Of a DNA stretch of 8,555 nucleotides, positions 1 through 4,829 are shown piece after piece. Each line of letters starts with the position of its first letter. Within the stretch, counting starts at the first letter, position 1. This DNA comes from CAZZGX01 sp964653715 (GTDB lineage Bacteria > Patescibacteriota > Minisyncoccia > Ryanbacterales > GWA2-47-10b), in contig CAZZGX010000039.1 in NCBI GenBank assembly GCA_964653715.1, forward strand, positions 1-8,555, given 5' to 3'. The notes beneath the pieces were generated by a model, which saw only the letters and a program-made list of their open reading frames with translations, did not search any database and was not told where the DNA came from. Made by a program: the position numbers and the translations under genes.

Positions 1-19
1 GGCAATAGAATTAAACTTA

Positions 20-721
20 ATGTCTGAAATTCTAACCGTCAAAAATCTCTCGGTGCGCTTTGAGGATGCCGAAGTATTGAAAGACATAAACCTGTCGCTC
101 GAAAAACACGATAATCTTTCTATTATCGGGCCGAATGGATCGGGGAAAACAGTTTTGCTCCGCGCGCTTCTCGGCATGATTAAGCACGAAGGAACGATTG
201 CCTGGGCGCCGAATGTCCGTTTGGGGTATGTGCCTCAAAAGATCGACGCTGACCGACACCTACCGATTACCATCAAAAATCTTTTGTCTGCAAAAGGATC
301 CGTTTTGAAACTCCCTGAATCGGAACAGCAACGCGCAATTAATTCCGTGCGCCTCTCGGAGAAAATTTTAACAACCCCCATCGGCCACCTCTCGGGCGGC
401 GAATTCCAGCGAGCGCTCATCGCCTTCGCGCTCCTCGGCAAGCCGGATGTCCTGATCCTCGACGAACCGACCGCAAGTATAGACACGCCGGGAGAGACCA
501 TGGTGTATGAACTCATTCACGAACTCCAGGACACATACGATATGGCTGTTATCGTAGTTTCGCACGATTTGAGCTTCGTCTACCGATATGCCACAAAAGT
601 TTTATGCCTCAACAAAACTTCCGTCTGTTTCGGCACACCCGAAGAAGCGCTCAACACGAAAGTTCTGGAAAAACTCTACGGCGGGCCACACAAGTATTAT
701 CACCATTTACATGAGAAATAA
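20..721 (+). CDS. Metal-ion ABC transporter ATP-binding protein (ZnuC/MntB-like)
   Basis: This is the cytoplasmic ATPase that powers import of a divalent metal (zinc or manganese class) together with the permease encoded next to it. All the nucleotide-binding motifs are visible: Walker A GPNGSGKT at residues 37-44, Q-loop glutamine at 73 (YVPQ), ABC signature LSGGE at 124-128, Walker B VLILDE at 144-149 and the switch histidine at 182 (VVSHD). At 233 residues it has the usual length for the family. The C-terminus is rich in histidine (GGPHKYYHHLHEK), a common trait in ATPases of metal importers. The ATG at 20 fits the usual family start, but the frame is open to the window edge and no Shine-Dalgarno sequence precedes it. 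The permease follows after 89 nt. Whether the substrate is zinc, manganese or iron cannot be decided from the ATPase. Confidence 0.93.
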   Translation: MSEILTVKNLSVRFEDAEVLKDINLSLEKHDNLSIIGPNGSGKTVLLRALLGMIKHEGTIAWAPNVRLGYVPQKIDADRHLPITIKNLLSAKGSVLKLPESEQQRAINSVRLSEKILTTPIGHLSGGEFQRALIAFALLGKPDVLILDEPTASIDTPGETMVYELIHELQDTYDMAVIVVSHDLSFVYRYATKVLCLNKTSVCFGTPEEALNTKVLEKLYGGPHKYYHHLHEK

Positions 722-806
722 TTTTCAATTAGCAATTACACAATTTTCAATTAAAAACTACAATCATTCAAAAATTCCATTGAAAATTAAAAATTGAAAA
801 TTTTAA
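722..806. repeat. AT-rich degenerate intergenic repeat (TTTTCAATT / AATTGAAAA words)
   Basis: The spacer between the ABC ATPase and permease consists almost entirely of variants of TTTTCAATT on the left and AATTGAAAA or AAAATTGAAAA on the right, so it is a degenerate inverted and tandem repeat. The same vocabulary recurs at 7719-7746 and, in another form, at 8491-8555. It has no coding potential. It could fold weakly in RNA or supply -10-like sequence to the permease gene, since no Shine-Dalgarno sequence is present before the ATG at 811. Confidence 0.6.
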
Positions 807-810
807 CTCT

Positions 811-1578
811 ATGCTCAACGAAACATACTCAATCATTTTGGCAATATGCGCGGCGGCGGCGGCGGGCGTCATCGGCAGTTTCGCGCTTATGAAGCGCACA
901 GTGCTCGCCGGAGACGTGATGTCGCATATCGCCATCCCAGGACTTGGCCTGGCGGTTATCTGGCACATCAATCCCCTCGTCGGAGGCGGGCTCACGCTTC
1001 TTATCGGCGGCATCATCATTTGGCATCTTGAGAAAAAAACCGAACTTTCAACCGAGGCGGCAATCGGCGTGATTTTCGCGAGCTCTGTTGCCCTCGGCGC
1101 GCTTCTTATTAACTCAAAAGAAGAACTGATTGACGCGCTCTTTGGCGGATTCGGTAATTTATCACTCAACGAATTTATATTCGGAGTTGCGGCAAGTATT
1201 TTTGTCATCGCTACGGTCTGGACACTGCGAAACAAATTGATTATCGGTTTGTTTTCGCCGGAACTCGCCACCGCAACGGGAATAAACGTGAATCGCCTTA
1301 ATTTGTGGTTCCTCCTGCTTTTCGGGCTCACGATACTCTCGGGCCTTCGATTCCTTGGTGCCCTGCTCGCCGGGTCGCTCATCATCGTTCCGGCGGCGGC
1401 GGCGCGCCAGCTCACACACACGCTCGGCGCATTTCTGTCTGTGTCAGCACTGCTTAGTATTCTTTCCGTCATTCTGGGATTTCTAATTTCCGGCGCGTAT
1501 AACCTTGAACTTGGCCCGACAGTAGTTGTGATCTCCGCGGTGTTTTTCGTGGTGAGTTTGTGTAAGAAGAAACGATAA
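811..1578 (+). CDS. Metal-ion ABC transporter permease (ABC-3 / ZnuB-like)
   Basis: This is the integral membrane subunit of the metal importer, partner of the ATPase upstream. The 255-residue product is almost entirely hydrophobic, with about seven to eight predicted membrane segments. It carries ABC-3 family landmarks: LAGDVMSHIAIPGLGLA near residues 32-48 (the family's SHxxLPG region), EAAIGVIFASSVALG near 82-96, and SGLRFLGALLAGSLIIVPAAAARQ near 174-198, which contains the conserved G-(A/S)-LL-x-(A/G)-x-LI-xx-PAA core. It ends GPTVVVISAVFFVV, the usual C-terminal helix. Alanine-rich helices are encoded by runs of GCG codons (around 850-866 and 1392-1406). The 89-nt gap to the ATPase is filled by AT-rich repeat. 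The next gene is convergent, only 27 nt beyond the stop. Confidence 0.92.
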   Translation: MLNETYSIILAICAAAAAGVIGSFALMKRTVLAGDVMSHIAIPGLGLAVIWHINPLVGGGLTLLIGGIIIWHLEKKTELSTEAAIGVIFASSVALGALLINSKEELIDALFGGFGNLSLNEFIFGVAASIFVIATVWTLRNKLIIGLFSPELATATGINVNRLNLWFLLLFGLTILSGLRFLGALLAGSLIIVPAAAARQLTHTLGAFLSVSALLSILSVILGFLISGAYNLELGPTVVVISAVFFVVSLCKKKR

Positions 1579-1605
1579 AATATCGGGCGTGGAAAACTAG
1601 GAAAA

Positions 1606-2550
1606 CTAATACGATGTAGTTGATGGCGGTTCGATAGGAGTCGCCCTTATAGGATACCCTGAATTAAAGTCGACTCCATAGACGTAATACGGAGCGGAAG
1701 CAGTTGGCGTAACATCAACTCGCGATTGCCCTCTACCGCTTACGATTACTTGGCACACATCGTTTCCCCATGCGTCTTTACCCACGCTCGTGGCGGGTGA
1801 ACCGCCAGCAGTTATATAAGTGCACGGCACTAAACCAAGATCAGTAAACCTCCCCTCGGTATCTACAAGTTTTCTTTTTCTCGCCGACACAAAAAGCGCC
1901 ATGGTATATGTATACGCATTACTCCCCTGCAGTATCAGGCTCGTCCTGCCGTTTTCCGATATGCTAAAGGTTGTCTTGCTTTTGTCTGGATTGTTCACCG
2001 TTATTGTTGCGCTTCCTACTATTTTGTCTCTATTTATTGTAGGAGGATAATGCACCGTTTCTGTAGAACCAGTGCCATCACTGCACTGTGATGTAATAGT
2101 GCCTGTGTTTGTCGAACCGACATAGATCCATGTCGTAGTACATGACGTACTATTGTATCTCGGTGATGCAACCGACATAACTACTTGGGAAGCGTTTTTT
2201 GTGTCAGTCCACCCATTAGCGGTATGCACCAATGGCATCCAATTCCATTCTTGTGTTACTTTTAAACTCGTCGGATACGGGCCAGGCTGTTGATATTTGC
2301 TGCAATCACTGCCTTCATTGCTTTGCGCTAGGTGCAAGAAACGAAAAATGCCTGCAAGCATGGAGAGCGGAGAAGATTTTGGACTTGGAAGCGGAGATGC
2401 TGGGCAATAATTAATGTGATTCGTTTTTGTGGTATAAGAAGTGAGCACAAGATCCGGGTTCGGCCATGAGAAATCTCCGGCTAGGCTCATGCTGGGCAAT
2501 AAAACTACTAAAACTAACAACGGAAGAAAAAACAGTCTTATGTTTCGCAT
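1606..2550 (-). CDS. Secreted hypothetical protein with six cysteines
   Basis: I do not recognise a family for this 314-residue protein. It begins with a clear signal peptide: RNIR, a hydrophobic core at residues 6-19 and a likely cleavage near SLAG at 22-25. The mature part is rich in Ser, Thr, Pro, Tyr and Asn, typical of surface or extracellular proteins. It has six cysteines (residues 49, 83, 137, 156, 243, 266), which could form three disulfides. Beta-rich stretches such as SATITVNNPDKSKTTFSIS (180-198) suggest a beta-sandwich-like fold, but this is inference. There is no LPXTG, GPI-like or membrane anchor at the C-terminus. The start is fixed by the signal peptide, and the promoter lies 6 nt upstream. 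The gene stands apart from its neighbours, convergent with the metal permease. Confidence 0.75.
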   Translation of the reverse strand: MRNIRLFFLPLLVLVVLLPSMSLAGDFSWPNPDLVLTSYTTKTNHINYCPASPLPSPKSSPLSMLAGIFRFLHLAQSNEGSDCSKYQQPGPYPTSLKVTQEWNWMPLVHTANGWTDTKNASQVVMSVASPRYNSTSCTTTWIYVGSTNTGTITSQCSDGTGSTETVHYPPTINRDKIVGSATITVNNPDKSKTTFSISENGRTSLILQGSNAYTYTMALFVSARKRKLVDTEGRFTDLGLVPCTYITAGGSPATSVGKDAWGNDVCQVIVSGRGQSRVDVTPTASAPYYVYGVDFNSGYPIRATPIEPPSTTSY

Positions 2551-2556
2551 AAGGCC

Positions 2557-2583
2557 AGTTTACCCCCCCCTCACCGCCGTCAA
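2557..2583 (-). promoter_or_regulatory. Candidate promoter with G8 homopolymer in its spacer
   Basis: On the minus strand, TTGACG (2578-2583) is followed by a 15-nt spacer and TAAACT (2557-2562), then 6 nt to the ATG at 2550. Eight consecutive G residues (2563-2570) make up more than half of the spacer. A 15-nt spacer is shorter than the optimal 17, so slippage of the G run would change promoter strength. Transcription would begin at or next to the start codon, giving a leaderless mRNA. Confidence 0.4.
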
Positions 2584-2681
2584 GTGCGTCTGTGGATAAC
2601 GATTTGAGCGAGAAAGGGGAACCTCACGCGCTCACATACGTTCGCTTTTCAAAACCCTCCACTGTTCGATTCCTATTAATT

Positions 2682-2705
2682 TGTCCTTCGACTTCGCTCA
2701 GGACA
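2682..2705. repeat. Hairpin repeat (TGTCCT ... AGGACA)
   Basis: TGTCCT at 2682-2687 and AGGACA at 2700-2705 form a 6-bp stem around a 12-nt loop that includes GACTTCGCTC. The sequence resembles the short interspersed hairpin CTGAGCGAAGTCGAAGGA that I have seen in intergenic regions of many unrelated bacterial genomes. That resemblance is from memory, not from a search. Read in the minus frame it gives the peptide LSEVEG, which commonly appears in spurious ORFs. Confidence 0.5.
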
Positions 2706-2751
2706 CTTGAAAATCTAACCCCGACACAAGGTCGGGGAAGATTTTCTAAGT
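2705..2751 (-). terminator. Long hairpin downstream of tRNA-Gly (terminator-like repeat)
   Basis: Stem segments are ACTT/AAGT (2705-2708 with 2748-2751), GAAAATCT/AGATTTTC (2709-2716 with 2739-2746) and CCCCGAC/GTCGGGG (2719-2725 with 2731-2737), closing a 5-nt loop. This gives 19 base pairs with small bulges. It starts 2 nt beyond the tRNA 3' end on the minus strand. The descending arm ends in GATTTTC, so it could terminate or process the tRNA transcript. The T run is short and lies inside the stem, so it may instead be an interspersed hairpin repeat. Confidence 0.5.
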
Positions 2752-2752
2752 G

Positions 2753-2823
2753 AGCGGGATACGAGAATCGAACTCGCGTCTGTTGCTTGGGAAGCAACCG
2801 TACTGCCACTGTACTAATCCCGC
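2753..2823 (-). tRNA. tRNA-Gly (anticodon CCC)
   Basis: The minus strand folds as a complete cloverleaf of 71 nt. The acceptor stem is GCGGGAT/ATCCCGC. The D arm is GTAC-AGTGGCA-GTAC. The anticodon stem GTTGC/GCAAC encloses the loop TTCCCAA, giving anticodon CCC, which reads GGG. The T arm is GCGAG-TTCGATT-CTCGT with one G-U pair, and the discriminator is T. The 3' CCA is not encoded (CAC follows the discriminator), so it must be added after transcription. The gene lies 58 nt downstream of the pcm stop on the same strand. Confidence 0.95.
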
Positions 2824-2881
2824 AAAATTCGCATTGTTAACTTACCTGACTCATGATACCTGATCCCTGACCCATCGTCCT

Positions 2882-3586
2882 CTACCCTCCGCCGGAATCT
2901 GTTATAAGCGGCACAAACCGGAAGCCGGAATATTCTGTGACGGTAAAATCAATCGGAGATTTTTTGTCTAGCACTTTAATCGAGTCTTCAATGGGGATAA
3001 CAATTCGGCCGCCCACGCGAACCTGCTCTTTCCACGCATGAGGAACAGAACTTCCAGCGGCGCCAGCAATAATCTTATCAAAAGGAGCCTGTGACGAATA
3101 TCCCTTCGACCCGTCACCGTGAACAATCGTTACAATACCCTTTTCTATAAAACCAAATTTTGAAACGTTCGTAACGGCATTCCCGTGAAGTTGTAGAATC
3201 CGTTCAATCGCAAGTACGTGCCCTAGCCTTGCCAATTTCTGTTCTTTCTTACCTCGCCCGCTTTCTGAGTCTTTTAAATCAAAAACGGGCTTCGTCCCAA
3301 CGATATGAGCGATAAGCGCGGTTTTCCATCCCGAGCCGGCGCCAACCTCCAGTACTCGCTCCCCTGGCTGGGGATCCAAAAGCTCAAGCATGAACGCGAC
3401 AGTAAGAGGTTGTGATATCGTTTGGCCAAAACCGATCGGCAACGGCTCATCCACATACGCCCTACTCTTGAATTTCTCCGGCACAAAATGTACCCGATCG
3501 ATTTTTTCAAATGCGTCGATAATCCGCCTGGATTTCAAATGGCCATCCCTGACCAATGTTCCGATGAGTATTCGATTTGAAACCAT
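2882..3586 (-). CDS. pcm: Protein-L-isoaspartate O-methyltransferase
   Basis: This enzyme repairs aged proteins by transferring methyl from S-adenosylmethionine to the carboxyl group of L-isoaspartyl residues in the cytoplasm. Visible family features: HFVPEKFKSRAYVDEPLPIG at residues 33-52, the substrate-loop signature GQTISQP at 54-60, SAM-binding motif I VLEVGAGSGWKTALIA at 78-93, the post-I acidic segment HVLAIERI at 123-130, and motif II FDKIIAGAAGSSVP followed by GGRIVIPI at 169-199. At 234 residues it is slightly longer than typical enzymes (about 205-215), mainly because of a polar insert at about 97-120 (KPVFDLKDSESGRGKKEQK region) between motif I and the acidic loop. It starts 10 nt after the stop of the SurA-like gene, so it is probably cotranscribed with that gene and ftsB. 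No Shine-Dalgarno sequence precedes the ATG. Confidence 0.93.
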   Translation of the reverse strand: MVSNRILIGTLVRDGHLKSRRIIDAFEKIDRVHFVPEKFKSRAYVDEPLPIGFGQTISQPLTVAFMLELLDPQPGERVLEVGAGSGWKTALIAHIVGTKPVFDLKDSESGRGKKEQKLARLGHVLAIERILQLHGNAVTNVSKFGFIEKGIVTIVHGDGSKGYSSQAPFDKIIAGAAGSSVPHAWKEQVRVGGRIVIPIEDSIKVLDKKSPIDFTVTEYSGFRFVPLITDSGGG

Positions 3587-3596
3587 ATGTATTGAG

Positions 3597-4187
3597 TTAT
3601 CTACGCACCAAGACCTTTATGTCATCCCAGCTGAATTTCAAAGAAAAAAGTATGATGCTCGCGGATTTTTTTGCACCCTCAAGCCAATCATCAGCTTTTT
3701 CTTTCTTCAAAAAAAGGTGCTCGGAAAGAATATCTCTCATGGCTTGAGAAATCAAAATGTCCCGTTTGAAATCATCCCACCTCATGCCGAGCGTTGCCGC
3801 CACTTTTTTAAGATCCGGAGAGTTATCTACGGCGCCAAGTTTATCACTGAGTAGGTATGGCAACTCTTTCCCTAAATCTGTGTTCAATTTTTCGGCAATC
3901 AGTTCATTTTCAATGAGATCGGTCAAAGTTCCGGCTTCGAGCTCGGCTTGATGCATACGTTTGGGAATTTCCTTCCCTTGCCCATAAGAGGTAAGCACAT
4001 TCTGATAGTACGTCGAAGCGCCCGCGGAAGCAATACGAAACTGCCGTGCGGTTATGACACGTCCGTTAACTATCGCAATCGGATATGTTCCGAAAAAAAA
4101 GAGTGTAGAAAAAGTAAGTACGGCAACGCATCCTAAAAGAAATACAACGCGGGTTTTACGGCGCCATATATTTTGAATAAGAATCAT
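3597..4187 (-). CDS. Membrane-anchored SurA N-terminal-like protein
   Basis: This 196-residue protein has a short basic cytoplasmic start (NIWRRKTR), a single membrane helix at about residues 14-36, and an extracytoplasmic helical domain. The segment AIVNGRVITARQFRIA (38-53) followed by TLTDLIENELIAEKL (87-101) and further helices through RDILSEHLF (151-159) is the pattern of SurA/PrsA/PpiD-type N-terminal chaperone domains (VNG-x-x-I-T...F, then L-x-x-L-I-x-x-x-L). No parvulin rotamase domain follows, because the protein ends at 196, so it is a chaperone-domain-only form or a distant relative. It sits between ftsB and pcm with 10-nt gaps on both sides. A role in folding secreted or envelope proteins is inference. 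Confidence 0.72.
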   Translation of the reverse strand: MILIQNIWRRKTRVVFLLGCVAVLTFSTLFFFGTYPIAIVNGRVITARQFRIASAGASTYYQNVLTSYGQGKEIPKRMHQAELEAGTLTDLIENELIAEKLNTDLGKELPYLLSDKLGAVDNSPDLKKVAATLGMRWDDFKRDILISQAMRDILSEHLFLKKEKADDWLEGAKKSASIILFSLKFSWDDIKVLVRR

Positions 4188-4197
4188 AAAAAAAATA

Positions 4198-4524
4198 TTA
4201 TCTTGGAGTTGATGAAGAAGTCGAAGAAGAACTTTTGTTTACCAAAATAAGCATTTTCTCGCCCGGCTCTTTGTAGTTAAATCTTCCCTTCAGTTCCTTT
4301 TTCAAATTTTCCGGGTTGAGGTAATAGTTCATGTCTGCGGTAAACCTACCTTGATCTTCTTTCGCCTGCTGAAGTTTATTTTGCAATTCAGTAAAATCTT
4401 TTTGGGTTTTATTCGTCTGCAATACAAACGAATAGATTTGAGTTCCCAGAACAAACAGAAACACCACCAACAGCATTACAACACCGGCTTTAATTATATT
4501 TCCACCCCCCATTGTTATTAGCAT
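4198..4524 (-). CDS. Septum formation initiator protein (FtsB/DivIC family)
   Basis: A small bitopic division protein that in well-studied bacteria joins FtsL and FtsQ (DivIB) in the divisome and helps activate septal peptidoglycan synthesis. The 108-residue product has a membrane helix at about 12-34, a polar coiled-coil region at about 36-62 (TQKDFTELQNKLQQAKEDQ), and the family's C-terminal motif YLNPENLKKELKGRFNYKEPGEKMLIL (68-94), close to the usual NPE-x-(I/L)-E-x-x-AR-x-x-x-x-x-x-PGE-x-x pattern. A Ser/Thr-rich tail (KSSSSTSSSTPR) follows. ATG 4524 was taken as start, but the internal ATG at 4512 (MGGGN) is also possible. It is first in the probable ftsB-surA-like-pcm operon. Its 5' leader carries one arm of an inverted repeat shared with the divergent small gene. 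Confidence 0.88.
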   Translation of the reverse strand: MLITMGGGNIIKAGVVMLLVVFLFVLGTQIYSFVLQTNKTQKDFTELQNKLQQAKEDQGRFTADMNYYLNPENLKKELKGRFNYKEPGEKMLILVNKSSSSTSSSTPR

Positions 4525-4572
4525 ACCCCGTAGGAAATAAAATGAAAATAGAAGATATTTTTCGTTGAGACA

Positions 4573-4578
4573 ATTATA
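4573..4578 (-). promoter_or_regulatory. Candidate ftsB-operon -10 element
   Basis: A perfect TATAAT occurs on the minus strand here. It would place the transcription start near 4566, giving a leader of about 42 nt that coincides with the left arm of the inverted repeat. No good -35 is seen at 16-18 nt. It lies about 15 nt from the plus-strand -10 at 4594-4599, so the two promoters would be divergent and overlapping. Confidence 0.35.
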
Positions 4579-4590
4579 AATGAGACTGGG

Positions 4591-4599
4591 TGCTATATT
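4591..4599 (+). promoter_or_regulatory. Extended -10 promoter of the 53-residue gene
   Basis: TG-C-TATATT is an extended -10 element. Its hexamer (4594-4599) ends 8 nt before the ATG at 4608, so the transcript would be nearly leaderless. The same geometry is seen at 7092-7097 and, on the minus strand, at 8475-8480, which supports the call. There is no clear -35. Confidence 0.45.
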
Positions 4600-4607
4600 C
4601 TTGAATA

Positions 4608-4768
4608 TGGCAGTAAGGCATTCCGGCCACGAAAATATCTTCGTTTCCTACGGGGCATACAACGAACAAAACTACATGAAAAGTGAAGCTTCACAACCTT
4701 ACAGCCGTGGCCCCTTGGGAAACTGGATCCGTGGAGCGGAATCCAGCCCCAAAAAGCCACCGGCGTAA
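4608..4768 (+). CDS. Probable small protein of unknown function (53 aa)
   Basis: I do not recognise this protein. It is polar, rich in Gly, Ser, Tyr, Asn and Pro (core NIFVSYGAYNEQNYM at residues 10-24, SRGPLGNW at 34-41), and has no signal peptide or membrane helix. Evidence that it is real: an extended -10 element 8 nt before this ATG, as for other genes here; strong preference for C-ending codons (all four Tyr are TAC, three of four Asn are AAC, plus ATC and TTC), as in highly expressed genes; and a strong hairpin at its end. The TAA stop lies in the loop of that hairpin. A longer start at 4580 would add 9 residues but lies upstream of the promoter. The alternative is a structured non-coding RNA, since the same stretch can form several helices. 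Confidence 0.5.
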
Positions 4769-4789
4769 GCCGGCGGCTTTCTGGGGCTG
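4744..4789 (-). terminator. Bidirectional intrinsic terminator downstream of lepA
   Basis: Helices CAGCCCC/GGGGCTG (4744-4750 with 4783-4789), AAAGCC/GGCTTT (4753-4758 with 4775-4780) and CCGGC/GCCGG (4760-4764 with 4769-4773) stack around the tetraloop GTAA. On the minus strand the core hairpin is followed by TTTTT, so it terminates lepA about 40-85 nt after its stop. On the plus strand the tract is TTTCT, so it may also end the small gene, whose stop codon is in the loop. Confidence 0.72.
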
Positions 4790-4829
4790 CGGTAACTCTA
4801 TCGCTGGATTTTTCTTAACCGCGAACTAT

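Larger units (their letters stand above)
4522..4659. repeat. Inverted repeat spanning the ftsB leader and the divergent small gene
   Basis: The left arm, 4523-4563, carries ATACCCCGTAGGAAA then GAAGATATTTTTCG. The right arm, 4631-4659, read on the minus strand, carries ATGCCCCGTAGGAAAC then GAAGATATTTTCG. The arms match at 14 of 15 and at 11 of 11 core positions, and differ mainly by about 12 extra nt in the left arm (4538-4550). The left arm ends in the ftsB start codon, and the right arm lies within codons 8-18 of the small plus-strand gene. The match is too long to be chance. Confidence 0.8.

Noticed and set aside
848..867. GCG/CGG triplet run at the permease start
   Set aside because: Explained by alanine codons in a membrane helix; no evidence of repeat expansion.
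768..1472. Long minus-strand open frame of 234 codons opposite the ABC permease
   Set aside because: It is antisense to a clear permease, has Ser/Pro/Arg-rich composition typical of a shadow frame and no recognisable domain.
1574..1586. CGATA-AAA-TATCG mini hairpin between the convergent permease and secreted-protein genes
   Set aside because: The stem is five pairs with no T tract on either strand; too weak for a terminator call.
2591..2599. TGTGGATAA, the reverse complement of the DnaA box TTATCCACA
   Set aside because: It is a single box with no cluster, no AT-rich unwinding region and no dnaA or dnaN nearby, so an origin is not supported.
2624..2809. Minus-strand open frame of 61 codons across the tRNA and hairpins
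   Set aside because: It reads through tRNA-Gly (giving KQQTRVRFSYPA, a common tRNA-derived false peptide) and through the two hairpins; no protein is supported.
4608..4768. tmRNA-like reading frame (AYNEQNY resembles tag peptides such as ANDENY)
   Set aside because: There is no tRNA-like T arm (GGTTCRA) or acceptor ends, and the frame continues far past a tag length without ALAA-stop.
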